DNA from: Morinoia aosen
Taxonomy: Eukaryota; Arthropoda; Malacostraca; Amphipoda; Talitridae
DNA length: 64,000 nt
Direction of reading: 5' to 3'
Assembly (NCBI GenBank): GCA_030386875.1
Contig: CM059575.1
Coordinates: forward strand, 20,484,293-20,548,292
The notes below the pieces were generated by a model that did no database searches, was not told where the DNA came from, and saw only the letters and a list, made by a program, of their open reading frames with translations. Position 1 is the stretch's first letter, and the number at the start of each line of letters is the position of its first letter. Of the stretch, positions 11,775 through 23,561 are shown in pieces. The translations under genes and the position numbers were made by a program.

Positions 11775-11908
11775 CGAGTGTAGCCCGAAGCTGTGCCTTG
11801 TTGTTGCTGCTGTTGTATCACTCTGTCGGAGCTTATTCCTCTGTAAAGGCTACCATCAGAGCGCAAAATTTCACCTCCTTGTCGGAACAGGCACAGGCAG
11901 TACAACAT
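11775..11908 (-). CDS. ABCC10: ABCC10-like exon 3 (end of TMD0, start of L0 linker)
   Basis: 134 bases starting MLYCLCLFRQGGE, which completes the last TMD0 helix begun in exon 2, then a hydrophilic stretch with six consecutive Gln codons, ending GYTR. The acceptor is TTTACTTTACAG. The frame meets a stop soon after, so the exon must end before it. The donor I favour is ACTCG then GTTTGT, which leaves two bases of an Arg codon and joins in phase to FHEVATPYHLG of exon 4. That donor is weak, so the 3' end is the least certain of this gene. Confidence 0.75.
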
Positions 11909-12691
11909 CTGTAAAGTAAACATGCATGATTATAATTATGCAAATATATGGGAAAAAACAACAAAAACTCCAGTCCACATCACATGGCTGAACATTTCTT
12001 GTGTAAATGTAATAGAAGATGGGTGGAACTATAAATTTCCAAAAATGTGTGGATTTTAAAATACAGTTGAATAACAATACAAATATCCTACAAATTCACA
12101 AAATACACAAATTCCTTGAATCAGATTAAGAGTCAAGATTATAATTGAATATTATTATGACAAACTCACACAGCTAAATGTTATGATTCCTCATGAGGAG
12201 CATGGAGAAAAGTTAAAATGAGTAAGCAAAAAGAGGTTACATCAAGTTTTACATCATTTTCATTCACTTCAGTGTGAACAAACTACACATAAACAAAAAA
12301 AGGAGATACACAAACAAAACAATAAATTTACTATACAGGCATGAAAATAAAAGCTTAACTAACAAATGAAGAAATTAATTAAAACATTCCTAGGAAAGCA
12401 TTATAAGCCAATTCAATGAATATAGTGCGTCCTCAAAAGATATATGGCATGAAAATGAAAGGATAGACTTGTAAAGAATGATAAGCTATTGACCCTAATG
12501 CAATAAACAATGCTTCACTAATATGGAACAAGTAAATGAAAGATTCCATTTATCAGGCATGACAAACTAATTAATACACTATACACTTGGCAGATACGAG
12601 GCAAGGAAATAAAAGATCCCACCAGTAGAGAATGATAAACTAAGGAAAAGCACAAGCTGGACAGAATTCTGACACGATGCCAAATTCTTGC

Positions 12692-12913
12692 CTGTAAAGT
12701 GAGGTGGCACACAGCGATGGCTTGCATGACTGCACGCAGCTCAGGAGGCCAGGCGTAGCTGGCCTTGCTGAAGCAGGTGTGTGTGAAGAGAGCTGCTGTG
12801 ATCACACTCATGGACCACACCACCAGCACGCACACAGAGCCTCGCATGGTCGTACCAATGGTGTGAGTCCTTAGGGTCATCAGGTAGCAGAGGTGAACCG
12901 TCCATGCCAAACC
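12692..12913 (-). CDS. ABCC10: ABCC10-like exon 2 (TMD0 helices 3-5)
   Basis: 74 codons, phase 0 at both ends, starting GLAWTVHLCYL after the acceptor TTTTTGACATAG. It has a membrane helix continuing from exon 1, another (GSVCVLVVWSMSVITAALF), and the start of a third (AVMQAIAVCHLTLQ). This is the expected TMD0 layout in ABCC10. The donor reads TTTACAG then GCAAGA, again a GC-AG type intron; no in-frame GT donor in the right phase is nearby. The exon is richer in GC than its flanking introns. Confidence 0.88.
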
Positions 12914-15081
12914 CTATGTCAAAAACCATTAGGAATAAGCATGAGTACCTATAAAAATATGAATAAGTATGAGCATCTATAAAAATATGAATAAGCATAT
13001 GCACCTATAAAAACCCGAATAAACAGGAGTATCCATAAAAATCATAAACCCCATCACTGCAGGTGTTTCATAGATATGATACCGTACATCAGCCAGCCAC
13101 AGGAAAGTGAATAATAAACATAAGCCTTTTAAAGCCATTACAGTTAGACATGTGAACAAATTTATCAAGCTCTAAGCCATGTTGGGTGATACCACTTGCT
13201 CAAGAATTTAGACCAAAACTCTCATAAAAAAGGCATGAAAAGCAAGAGACCACACTCCTAGGAATTCTGGTTCATGGTTCAGTACAGAAAGAGAGCATTG
13301 GTAACAAATTTGCCTGGCTAGAAGGGCATAGCTAAAACCTTGAAAATTATGTAAATCTCATGCATCATTCTACCTTCAAACATGAAGTACTAATATAAAG
13401 TTCCTCACCATTTACTTTCATTAGAAGATGGTTATTGCCACCATGACCTGGATGTCATTTTAGTTGTGTCACCAAACCATCGATCCCAAACTTGTATGCT
13501 AAATCCTAGTTCATTGCTCAGTAAGCCACAATTGAGTAAGCATTCACAGTCAGCTATATGGTGTCAAGTAGAGTGTCAAGTAGAGTGTCATACTCATACC
13601 ACCAGATCCTTAACACATTGGTTGCAATATGACCCACCGGTGGGTCATGCTTAAAGTTTCTCCTGCTGCACAACGACCCATTGATGAGTCTTTTAAACAA
13701 TTTTTGACAATCTTTTCAAATTAATTATATTTTATATACCCAATTTTTGTTTGCATTTTATAAAATTTTTACCAACATTTGACTTTGAAGTTGAGTTGAA
13801 TATTAAACTTCAGTTTAACCTATCGCAGTTAATGTGTTAAGTAGGATATCCTTAAATGCAGTAGGTTTCATTGAGATCTTTCCCTTTAGCAAAAATTTTA
13901 CATGGTTTGGGTTATCCAACTTCTCTGTCTGAAATAGGTTTGATGTTATTGAAAGGAAAGATAAGGAAATGATTAATTAAAACATACACTACCTCAGAAC
14001 AAATCATCACATTCATTGTATAATTTAAATCTGAGTAACTGATAATTATTACTTAAGGGATAATGAGGTGAAAAATTTATTTCAATAATATTTTACTGAT
14101 GTTCTTAGTATATATTTCAAATTTACTAATGATGATGAAATAAAAAAATGTCACAATGATTCATGTGCATTCAAAAAGAGATGACCTAGATGACCTATGA
14201 CAATAAAACCTACATGGTCTGATGATTCTAATGTTATTAGTGCAAAACTACGAAAATATGAAATGCCATTCACATACATTACAAAATCATAAAAATATAG
14301 ATTCTTGAAACAACAATTAATAAAAGTCTGATCATCACAAATTTTATGCAACCATTGAGCTAAAAAATAATAGATACAATCATGATATTGGTGGTACAGC
14401 AAACAAAGAAATAGGCACAAATAAAGTGGAGCTGAAGTAACAGTTGGGATACAAATTTCCTGAAATGCTTTCAATGTTATCATCTAATGCCAGAGCAGTG
14501 ATATAAAAATGAATGGAAAACAATGAAAATAACAGATTATTCAAGTAAAATGCATAGATGCTACCTTATTTACAAAATTGAGACCATAAATACAATGATT
14601 ATAAGTAAATGAAAAGCTGCCAAAAATTGATCAGAACTTCAAGCCAAGTTGAAAGTCTTATGAGACTGTTCAAGTTGTAAATCTTGAAAAACCTATTCAA
14701 GCATCAAAACAGTAATTGTTTCATTTCAACCATCCTAAGCTTACAAATCTTGATTAATTTAAACAAATTGAGAGATACATGATTTTCAGCCATTCCACAA
14801 AAAAATGAGCTATTTTCAAAGCAATATTATTGGCTAATGTTGAGCTTTTATTGTCCTAATAATACCAGCAACATTAAAAAGCAATAATGATCACTGGTGT
14901 TATTTTGACATAAAAAATAAATAATGCTAATCACTTATGCATGTACAAGTGGTACAATTTCCTTATATAACAAGAAAGCCGGCAGAAAAAATCCAACACG
15001 TATGACAAACAAGCAAATACACTAATTTTTTTTATACAAAATTTTCAAGTGTCATGCAAAACCAACAGAGGGAATACTTGC
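12914..15081 (-). other. ABCC10-like intron 1
   Basis: About 2.2 kb of AT-rich sequence containing one TTAA-flanked MITE (13610..13840) and a short direct repeat (GTGTCAAGTAGA, about 13561-13590). No other coding signal was seen. Confidence 0.75.
13610..13840. mobile_element. TTAA MITE, copy 1
   Basis: 231 bp between TTAA flanks, beginning TTAACACATTGGTTGCAA and ending TATCGCAGTTAATGTGTTAA, so the ends are inverted repeats. The palindrome GACCCACCGGTGGGTC lies about 20 bp from the left end. The TTAA target and absence of coding suggest a piggyBac-type non-autonomous element (inference). Confidence 0.8.
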
Positions 15082-15417
15082 CTGAACTCCGTAGGACACA
15101 ATGTCAACCCAATAAATCTTGGCGTCCGCCTTATAAACTAGAGTGACGGGCTCCACCAGCACACACAGGAGAATCATCGCACAGGACACTGCCATCCTGC
15201 AGTAAATGACAATGGAGTCTTCCCGGTTGCGCAAAACATGAGGAGACTGCTTGCCAATGAAAAATGCTGACACTATAGCCAAAAGTGCAAACACTGGGGT
15301 GTTCAGGCACAATTTTTGGAAGCAAACTCCAAAAGAGCGAGTGTGAGGATTCCATATTTCCAAAGTTGGCACTCCACACAATGCTGTGTAATTGAAAAAG
15401 TTGTCTTCTACAGACAT
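15082..15417 (-). CDS. ABCC10: ABCC10-like exon 1 (start codon, TMD0 helices 1-2)
   Basis: 112 codons starting MSVEDNFFNYTALCG. The pattern LCG...W....F..CF before a first hydrophobic segment (NTPVFALLAIVSAFFIG) resembles the N-terminus of ABCC10. A second membrane segment follows (IVIYCRMAVSCAMILL). TMD0 is the extra N-terminal membrane domain of long ABCC proteins. The ATG at 15417 is chosen because the homologous pattern starts there; it is preceded in sense by TTGCTTACAAG, which could be a splice acceptor after a non-coding first exon. The exon ends GGAGTTCAG and the intron begins GCAAGT, a GC-type donor; this phase-0 join continues in frame into exon 2. Confidence 0.87.
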
Positions 15418-16658
15418 CTTGTAAGCAAATCAAATTTAAAATCTGGTTTAATAAAATTATGCTCTCATTTCAGTTGTGCAAGTAAAATTTATTACTTAAG
15501 AAACCATTCATCCAAAATTAATTTATTCTACATTTCACAGTAGCCTATGCATTTTTCTGGAAATAGAAGAGCACTATTACACGAAGACATTTAGAATTAA
15601 TCAATAATACAAAACTTTGAAGTACTAATTTTGGTTACCACATGAAAACCTGAATTTCAAAATTGATGGCACAACAATTTATGAACACTTGAATAAAATG
15701 CTCAGCAAAATCATATCAGACATAAATACTTAAAATATATTTCACATCCTTAGTTTAAATAAAACTCAACATTTATCAAAAAACCGCACATAAACCCTAA
15801 AAAAAGTGCAGCTTTTCAAATCAACCCTTACAATAAATAATAGTCTAAAAAAAGTTTACCTGCCCTAAGTCTTTGCATTAAAATTCAAGGTATATTTCAT
15901 GCATGCATTCCAGCACCAATACAGAACAGTTACAATATTACATCAGTACTAATTTCAGGCTTACACTTCATTTGTAGATGTTCTGGTTTTTCCATACCAA
16001 GAACCACATTCTTCATACCAATAAAAATAAAATGATTTTAGTTGAAAAAAAAAAGGTTTATATGATCTATTGTACTTTATATCATTCTCATTTCTTCAAC
16101 AGAAAATTTGACATTCAGACCACCGAGTATTATGTTTTTGGTAGAGACCATCTATGACTGGTTTTATAAAGTTAGCCATTGTTACCTTCTACACAACAGA
16201 TCTCATGATGCTTCAAAATATCCATCACAACTTGAAGGTAATTGTACAAATTCAGGTATATTCTATGCATTTTTTTGAAATACTTCAATATTTAAAACTA
16301 ATAAAACTGATTAGCTTATTCATGAAAAACAGAAGTATTAGCTGAAGCTGGAAATTACCTCTAAATATTAACAAGTTGTACCAGCAGAGGCTAAAACTTC
16401 AAGTATACATTAACAATAAAGAAAATTTGAGATATTTCAGCACATAAAAAGTATGTTTTTAGTTGACAAAATCATCAGTACAATTAATGTAACAATTACT
16501 TGTATAGATTATAATACAATTTTAGCTTAGATTATACATTGATAAAGCATGTTCTAGCAATGCATTCATTCTTAACATCCTATCATTGAGTTTCATATTT
16601 ATAAATACTAGACCACCCATTTTTCATCAGGTTACATTGTTTTCATAACCAACTCTTA
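15418..16658. other. Upstream region of the ABCC10-like gene
   Basis: AT-rich, with no open frame of note. It should contain the promoter or a 5' untranslated exon of the ABCC10-like gene, but I cannot point to either. Confidence 0.6.
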
Positions 16659-16920
16659 GGCAGCCTGCCCACTGATGTGATGTGATTGGTGCGACGCCTC
16701 GCAAAATTGCGCGGATCATTTGTAACACCGTAGGAATAGCACTGTGTTACCTAGCTTACCGCTCACTGAGGCAATGCAACTCCTGCCTTCATTCCTCCTC
16801 ATTTGTCTGTCGCACCAAAATGCTGCATGTTGCGTTTTTCGTACAACAAGGCGATGGTAACCAGCTTCTGTGCAGGTTGTCATGTCATTTTGGTTTTATA
16901 TGGACGAGTATAACATCAAT

Positions 16921-17283
16921 CAAGATTAGATTAGATTATTAGTCAGTTTAAGCCTCCCTATCCGCAACAAAGGCAATCCAAAGAGAGGAAAGAAGAAGGC
17001 ACCATTTAGTAAGGAGTTTAAGGAACGCAGAATCTACGCAAAAAGGGCATAGAAACAATAAGATAAGAAAGAAGTTCATGAAACAAGATCAAAGTTGAAG
17101 AAGAAAGTAGTAGGTGCTGAAAAAACAGGACAGCAGAGAATCGAAAAAAGGTGGTCTTTAAAATAACAAAAGCATTTTATTTCAACAAAACGAAGGCCTA
17201 TCTAACTCTCAGCTCGGGCCCTCACATAGTCCCCTTGGGAGCGCTAATTCCCATAGATACAATAGTTGTAGCCCCCTGAGGGG
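16921..17283 (-). mobile_element. TAATC-tailed retroposon, copy 1
   Basis: About 360 bp, starting on the plus strand with GATTAGATTAGATTATTAG (the 3' tail of a minus-strand insertion) and ending ..TTGTAGCCCCCTGAGGGG. It is flanked by a target duplication, TAACATCAAT at 16911-16920 and again at 17284-17293. No open frame. The same family recurs at 24923, 37862, 38821, 52437 and 60700. Confidence 0.85.
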
Positions 17284-17430
17284 TAACATCAATAAATAGT
17301 GAATTATTTATGAGAATGCAATAAATTTTATATTTCCAATAGGTCGATTCTTAGGGAATCTAACGCGTAAGATAATATTATAAAAATATTACGCGATAAT
17401 ATTATAAAAAATGTATATTTTTACCAACGT

Positions 17431-17619
17431 AAAAATATACATTTTTATTCATTTCTTTTTATGGCAAACATTTTGGAGTGTTTTAATTCCATCTTCAGTG
17501 CTGAAAACCTTTTGTATGTTTTTGACTAAAATTTTTGTATGTTTTTCACCACTGAAGATGGAATCAAAACATTCCGAAATACTTGCCATAAAAAGAAATG
17601 AATGAAAATGTATGTTTTT
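17431..17619. repeat. Long imperfect inverted repeat (hairpin, ~78-nt arms)
   Basis: Left arm about 17431-17508 and right arm about 17541-17619 are near-perfect reverse complements over roughly 75 bases (for example CATTTCTTTTTATGGCAA against TTGCCATAAAAAGAAATG), with a loop of about 32 bases. A transcript would fold into a long hairpin. It may be a fold-back MITE or a palindromic expansion; no target duplication was identified. Confidence 0.8.
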
Positions 17620-18208
17620 ACTTTGGTTCTTTTTTTTATCTTGCAATAAATTTTTCTCTTGAAAGTGATGCATGCTTGGGCAAACACGTGAGGTTCCTCA
17701 ATGCATAAAGTTGCTTTTCTCATATGTTAGAAGTAATTGGTATGAAACATATACCATAGCGTAAAAAAACATTCCTCAAAGTTTCAAAACCCACAAATAA
17801 CTGAAGTAGACATTAAATAGTCATACTAAATGTCAATTGAAATGAGTGAGACTTTCTATGCAATGCTGCGCGTCATGAACCACAAAAATATGGCGCTGCT
17901 TGGCATCCATTCCACTTGCAGCAAGCACTGACCAACGACGTCGAGGCTTGAGCTTGTCTGGCAGTTGGATATCACGTACGAGCTTAATTTTTCTGTGATG
18001 GCCTTCCAACCGGAAATGGACAGAAGTGAAAAATTGATATGCCTTGTTCAGGAACGATCAGCGCTGTATAATTTAAGTGATGTGCTGTACAATGGCAGGA
18101 ACTGCCCGGGTATGTTATGCAAATGGGCATTACAGAGCACAGCATTACGGTCACTAGAATTTGTATACATAAAAATTTCCCGCCGCACAGCTTATTAGCA
18201 GTTGAGCG

Positions 18209-20118
18209 CAGGGTTGGCACATAGAAAACCCACCCAAAAAAGCCAAAAAAAAAACACACTAAAAAACTCACTAAATAGTGGAATTTTTGGGTTGTTTTGG
18301 ATTTTATTATTATGTAAATTTTATTTGTTTTCAAGCTTATAGAATCAAAATGAGCTAAATATTTATCTTGTTAAAATAAGTATCTAAGTCATGTGCATGA
18401 CTATGACAAGAAAACATTGAAAAACAAAACACCAACCCTATACAAATCAAATTAGAAAAACCTTAATCACAAAAAAACTCGAGGGACTAATATATTTTAA
18501 TGAATTCCATTTCCAAAGTAAAAAAACAAAAATTTAGAAACAAATGCAGTTTGACTACTTAATATAGAGACTTCTGAATTTTTCCTGTCTTCTAGACTAG
18601 ACTGCTACTACAATACTACTGTGTTTCTCTTTCTACATCCACTGCCATTCCATCATTGTCATCCACATAATGATCATTTGTGAGGTGGCAATATACTGGG
18701 ACGATTTCTTTGCGCGGTCTGATCCTAATCTATTTCTCAATTTATTTGTCACAATTCCAAATGTTGAGAAAATTCTCTCATTGGATCCTGAACTTGCAAA
18801 GCAAAAATGAAGATTGCTTATAAACTTGCAGAAACCCTCTGCCAGTGTTTTTTCATATATCTGCATTTTCTGCTATTTCATGTCTTGAATATCCCACCAT
18901 CAACAAGGAGTCATTGTCTTAGTGATATTCTCATTGAACATGTGTTTTGGGAAGATGTTGGAGTCCTTCAATTTATAGGAGTAAAGCGCACCGATGAACT
19001 CCGGATTGTACTCAGCCAACCACTCTTCAATATCAGTAACCTGTGAGAACTTTGCCTTAAATGTTGTAAAATGAAATATCAATATCGAGTTCATTATCTT
19101 GTTGATCAGTCTTATGTGAAACTAGGCTAAGTGAATTAGGTTAAACATTATTGTACACTCTAGAATAATGTAATGGTAGGATTCCCTAGAAGTCGCTGAA
19201 CTTATTCGGGCCCACAGGTAGCTATACTCAAATTTGACCATTGTATTAGACTTAAGAAACATTCTACCTCTGTATCACCTGTGGTATCACCTGTGGACCT
19301 GTGGACCTGTGGTCCTGCAAGACAACTGCAGCCATCATGGGGTGAGAAAGTAAAGAAACGACTGGCCTATGGGGAGCATTCAAGCTGCACTGGAACAAAT
19401 TTGATTATGGAACCTGTTAGAGCATTTACTTCCAATTATTTTAGTGTTTGTTGCTATCCTGTACTGCGAAAAGTGAATTTGTTGGCAAATTTAAAAAAAA
19501 AAAATTGGCATGTCACTACATGTTGTACCATGTAACAGTGTGGTTGACTGACTTGACTTGCGCAGCTAAGCACTCCAGGTCGCACAATACACATGTTAAG
19601 TTGTTAACAACATGACTGTTAAGTGATGTGCAGCTGTCTTGCTTCAAGTTGCTTGTGGTGGTTACTTATGATCTGCATGGTGCTTCCCTCCCACATGACT
19701 TGCACCTGTCTGCTGCTAAAACAACTTACTATGAATTGACGAGCATAGCAATTCTCTTTGGACATCTTATATCTTTACAGACTGCAGAGCTATGTCTCTA
19801 TGCATATGGTAATTGGTAATTGTGATGGACAAACTTAATTCATATATTGTTCATATAATATAATAATTCATATAATAATGTAATATAATGTTGGAAATAA
19901 AGTAATCAAATAACAATATTTACTCAATAAGTGTATGTATATAAATCTGAAATAGGGGCAACGGGAGTAGTGTGAATAACTCTTTTACAAAAACAGGTAT
20001 TACAAAAACCCAATAAAGCCCCCAAAAAAACAATAAAACCCATAAAACCCAATTTAACCTAAAAAAACCCAGGTGGGTTGGGTTTTTTTTAAAAAACTCA
20101 GGGTTTTTTCCATCCCTG
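18209..20118 (-). mobile_element. hAT transposon remnant with 8-bp target duplication
   Basis: Starts CAGGGTTGGCACATAG and ends TTCCATCCCTG, short inverted ends of hAT type. It is flanked by a perfect 8-bp duplication GTTGAGCG (18201-18208 and 20119-20126). It is 1910 bp long. The interior carries minus-strand fragments of a hAT transposase but also large non-coding stretches, so it is inactive. It is inserted in the older Harbinger-like element. Confidence 0.88.
18633..19094 (-). pseudogene. hAT transposase C-terminal fragments
   Basis: Two minus-strand fragments in different frames. The upstream one includes VTDIEEWLAEYNPEFIGALY and KLKDSNIFPKHMF. The downstream one includes FASSGSNERIFSTFGIVTNK and LRNRLGSDRAKK, matching the hAT dimerisation block (SER.FS..G.....R..L). 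They are separated by about 35 bases and a frame change, so the gene is broken. The DDE catalytic part was not recognised. Confidence 0.8.
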
Positions 20119-20298
20119 GTTGAGCGCTGCAAAGCAGGGCTTGAGTTTTTGCCAGATGTAAAATGTTTATTGGGTTCTCATGCGATACGAGTTGCTTCAA
20201 TGGGAGGTATACTGATGCAACGCCTCATATGCGACAATGAGTTCTATTGTCGTGGGACGTCTCATCTATCGCATCGCCTCAGTGGGCGAGCAGCCTTA

Positions 20299-20972
20299 AT
20301 CTTCAAATTGCTGATCACATATTATATGCTAAAATACTATGAAAAATTTCATTTGTAATCTCAGCCAAGAAAGAATACTAGGCAATTTCACTATATCTAG
20401 AGCCAATGACAATATTGAACTACATGTAGGAGCTAAGCAATTTTTATGCAACATTTAAGTATCTTAAAACATAAATGGACTGTAACATTGACCAATAAGA
20501 TATAAACAGTTCATCTGGTAACACAAGTAGTAAGTTATTTTATGAAGCTTTCCCTTCTTTGAAGAAAGAAAGGACTTGAGCAGAGTGGATGCTGAATTTC
20601 ATTCCCAACTGTGTTCAATCATGAACTAATCAAGTCTCATACACTCATATGTCCATATTACAAAATTTTATTTAAATTTTGCACCTTTTGCATTAAAATC
20701 TGAATTTTATTTCATTATTTGTTCATTTTACTATTAAATTATAGCAACAGCAAGGAAAATTTTCCACTTTGCAATTTCAGTCTTTCTATAAAAACATCAG
20801 TGAAATTTTTTCATTTTTTCTGTACAGTAAACAGGATAGAATAAATTAACTTCTTCCAATGGGAAATAAAAGCTTTGCAAGTAAGTTTAAGATAAAAAAA
20901 CATCTTACTAGATAAAAAATAAATATGAACTTTGGAGGTGCCATATAATGCCCATTCTGCCATGCATGCATA
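20299..20972. other. AT-rich spacer
   Basis: No gene, repeat or structural signal recognised between the Harbinger-like element and the mariner-type element. Confidence 0.6.
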
Positions 20973-20974
20973 TA

Positions 20975-22359
20975 CAGTGGTACCTCGAGATACGAGCAGC
21001 CTAACATACGATTTTTTTGAGATACGAGCCAGAGCTTGGGCCATAATTTTGTTCGAGATACGAGCCCAAATCTGAGATACGAGCCGTGTTTCCAGAGCGT
21101 CCCGCTAGTTGGCACGCTTAAATGACACTTGATTGTTACATTTTCAAAACATTTTGAAAGGCAGGCAAAAGCAAAGTTCTTTGGATACATTTTTCTTGGA
21201 ATGAGCTGCTAGTGAAAGCACAGAAAGTGCAGCCAAGAAGGCAAAAACAAGTGATACATAATTAAATTTACGTAAATGTTAAGCATAGTTCAAGTTTAAA
21301 ATTAAGTGTATTGTTTCACGTTTTTTTGTTTCATTTGTAATAAGGAAAGTGTAGTTTTTGTTTTAAAGTTACGAAAATTGTTTCAAGTTCTAAAACGTTG
21401 TTTACGTACCTTTCTAGAGTGCCTGCATCCCTTCTCCCTCCCTTTTCCTTGCCGTTCACCTTTGTTAGGCTATGGTTACAGTGGATCCAAATTCGGACGA
21501 AAAATTGTTCGTCCAAACAATTAAAATAATGAAATACATAGGAAGTGGTTACACTGGCAGCATCTTTTTGAACTAGTGCGGACGAATTTGGATGAACAAT
21601 TTGGCGGTTCAATAAATTTTGTTTTTCCGTCTAAACAGTCACGAGCTACCCTATATCAGGCATGGATGTTGAGCAGCTCATTAATTTAGTCTTTAAAAAG
21701 AGGAGTCTGTGAATTGTATTTGATTAAGAAAATAATTGAATAGCATTAAGAATGTAATAAAATGTATGTGGTGTTATTCTATGATACTCATGAAACTTAT
21801 TTGGTTGACTTAGAAGTTCTGGAAAAGTTTATGGTGCACGCCTTATGCGTTTATTGTAGTGAATAATGGATTCACATTTTTAGTTCTTCCAAACAGTTAG
21901 ATTTTTAACAGAGGACTTTCCAAGAGGCTCAGATCATCCATCCTATCACTCACTTGAATTCTAACCAAGTGACGAGATTCGTTCGAATAGACAAAGGCAA
22001 TGAAACCACAGAGTTCAAACCAAAATTACGCACGAATTTGGACGAACAATTTATCGTCCAAATTCGGATCCACTGTAACCATAGCCTTAGCCGCACTGGT
22101 CTGTCTCCAAGGTAAGACTATTATGCTAAATAACTATTTTATATTTTGTTATGAATTTGTTAATTGTGCATGTTTATTTGTTATTTAAAAACACACCTTT
22201 ATTCATAATTTACAATGGTTTGAGGATTTTTCATAGGTCCGGAATGGATTAAATCAAATTCAGTTATTTTAAATGGGAGAAATTCGTTTGAGATAGGAGC
22301 TGATTGACTTGCAAGCTCAGTTCTGGAACGAATTCAACTCGTATCTCGAGGTACCACTG
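20975..22359. mobile_element. Tc1/mariner-type element (TA target), split by a nested MITE
   Basis: Ends are CAGTGGTACCTCGAGATACG and its reverse complement (CGTATCTCGAGGTACCACTG), flanked by TA (20973-20974 and 22360-22361). GAGATACGAG words repeat in the terminal 120 bases. The net length without the nested element is about 760 bp; no transposase is recognisable. The TIR resembles pogo/Tigger-type elements, which use TA targets. Confidence 0.85.
21468..22086. mobile_element. Harbinger-like MITE (TTA target) nested in the mariner element
   Basis: Inverted ends of about 40 bases: GGCTATGGTTACAGTGGATC at left and its reverse complement at right, flanked by TTA (21465-21467 and 22087-22089). 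GACGAACAATTT words recur in inverted order inside. 619 bp, no coding. The 3-bp TTA duplication suggests PIF/Harbinger. Confidence 0.87.
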
Positions 22360-22361
22360 TA

Positions 22362-23333
22362 TCAGTCTAAGAGCTTGTTTGCATTATAATAAATGCAACA
22401 TGCAATCAAGTGCTTATACTCTAAAACCTAATTTTTCAATGGACTGCACCAATATTTACATGTTATTTTGGGTTGAATATATGTATTTGCTTACTGGGTA
22501 TCAGCTTTTATTTTTTTGCAATTTATTGCAAAAAAATAGCAGTTATTTAATGGATGATACAATCTCATCAGTGAAGGAGCTTTTCTTAACTGTTTATCAG
22601 TCAATTTATCAGTACAGAATATGAAAGCAATTTTTCAAAATAACTTAATATAAATCACATTTTCCATGATATGTGATCTTTGATCCAAAAATACTTCCTA
22701 ATTGAAGCTGTTTGATACATTTACTATGGCAAGATGTGTAAGATATAGGAATGTAATGAATATATTCCTTCTTAACTTTATTGTTGTTCAATAAAAAACA
22801 GGAATAAATTTCTTTACATGATGCATTTTCTAATTAAATAAATGGAATTCTGACAACAAAAAGAAAATGTGATAGTAGGAGTGACCAGACATTTCAGTGT
22901 GTATCATTTACATAAAAAATTTCCATTGAAAAACTTTCATAGCTATGTGGAATACTGATATGACTTAGTTCTATCATGTCAAACACCATCAAAAATATTT
23001 GGGATATTTATTGTCCAGTAGACTTTCAAGTTCTCCAATGATAGTATAATATAGCAGTTACACATTTCCATAACTTAAAATAGCATATCTAAATTGACTG
23101 TTGACTTTAAATCATTTTGCCATTTTTTCAGAACAAATTATGTATTATATATATTTTTTATACATATTACATATTTTTTTAATAATTATATATTTGATAT
23201 TTTAAGCAATTGACCAGGTCAATACTTGCAATTTCTACACAATTATTTTTTCCAATCTTGAAGTTACAGCCTGACCTGATCACATGTCGTTAACTAAAAC
23301 CACATTACCTCAAAGCATTTCAACATAAAATGT
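22362..23333. other. AT-rich spacer
   Basis: No gene, repeat family or structure recognised; short runs of TATATA near 23140-23190 only. Confidence 0.6.
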
Positions 23334-23561
23334 CTAACACATTTCCTGCTAAGGGACCCACCGGTGGTCACTTGGGTGATTTTCATAGTGCTGCTGACCC
23401 ATCACAAGTCACTAACTCATTTTTTATTAATACTTAATGAAGGCTAAATAAACGCCCGATCCAGTTAATGTTTGCTATTTTCAAAGTTGGTTACCACAAT
23501 TGACTTTAATTTTGAATGGAATATTGTACTTCAGTTTAACCTATCGTAGTTAACGTGTTAA
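23334..23561. mobile_element. TTAA MITE, copy 2
   Basis: 228 bp, from CTAACACATTTCCTGC (degenerate TTAA) with GACCCACCGGTGGTC near the left, to CCTATCGTAGTTAACGTGTTAA. Same internal words as the other copies (GATCCAGTTAATGTTTGC, TGAAGGCTAAAT). Confidence 0.85.

Larger units (their letters stand above)
6530..15417 (-). other. ABCC10: ABCC10 (MRP7)-like gene, 5' part (gene span)
   Basis: Seven coding exons were assembled by eye: 15417..15082, 12913..12692, 11908..11775, 10572..10401, 10190..9979, 8633..8305 and 6661..6530. They total 1537 nt (512 codons plus one base). All junction phases agree (0, 0, 2, 0, 2, 1, 1), which strongly supports the model. The product matches the N-terminal part of ABCC10/MRP7, a full ABC exporter of organic anions and drugs with an extra TMD0. 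Both nucleotide-binding domains and most of TMD1/TMD2 must lie beyond the left edge. The linker before TMD1 is longer than I remember for the human protein. No 5' untranslated exon or promoter was identified. Confidence 0.88.
16659..20295. mobile_element. PIF/Harbinger-like element (composite, with nested insertions)
   Basis: The left end reads GGCAGCCTGCCCACTGATGT and the inverted right end reads GGCTGCTCGCCCACTGAGGC, with similarity continuing for about 38 bases. Both ends are flanked by TTA (16656-16658 and 20296-20298), the 3-bp target duplication typical of PIF/Harbinger. No transposase is recognisable. It is broken by a retroposon (16921..17283), carries a long hairpin (17431..17619), and contains a complete hAT insertion (18209..20118). 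Confidence 0.75.
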
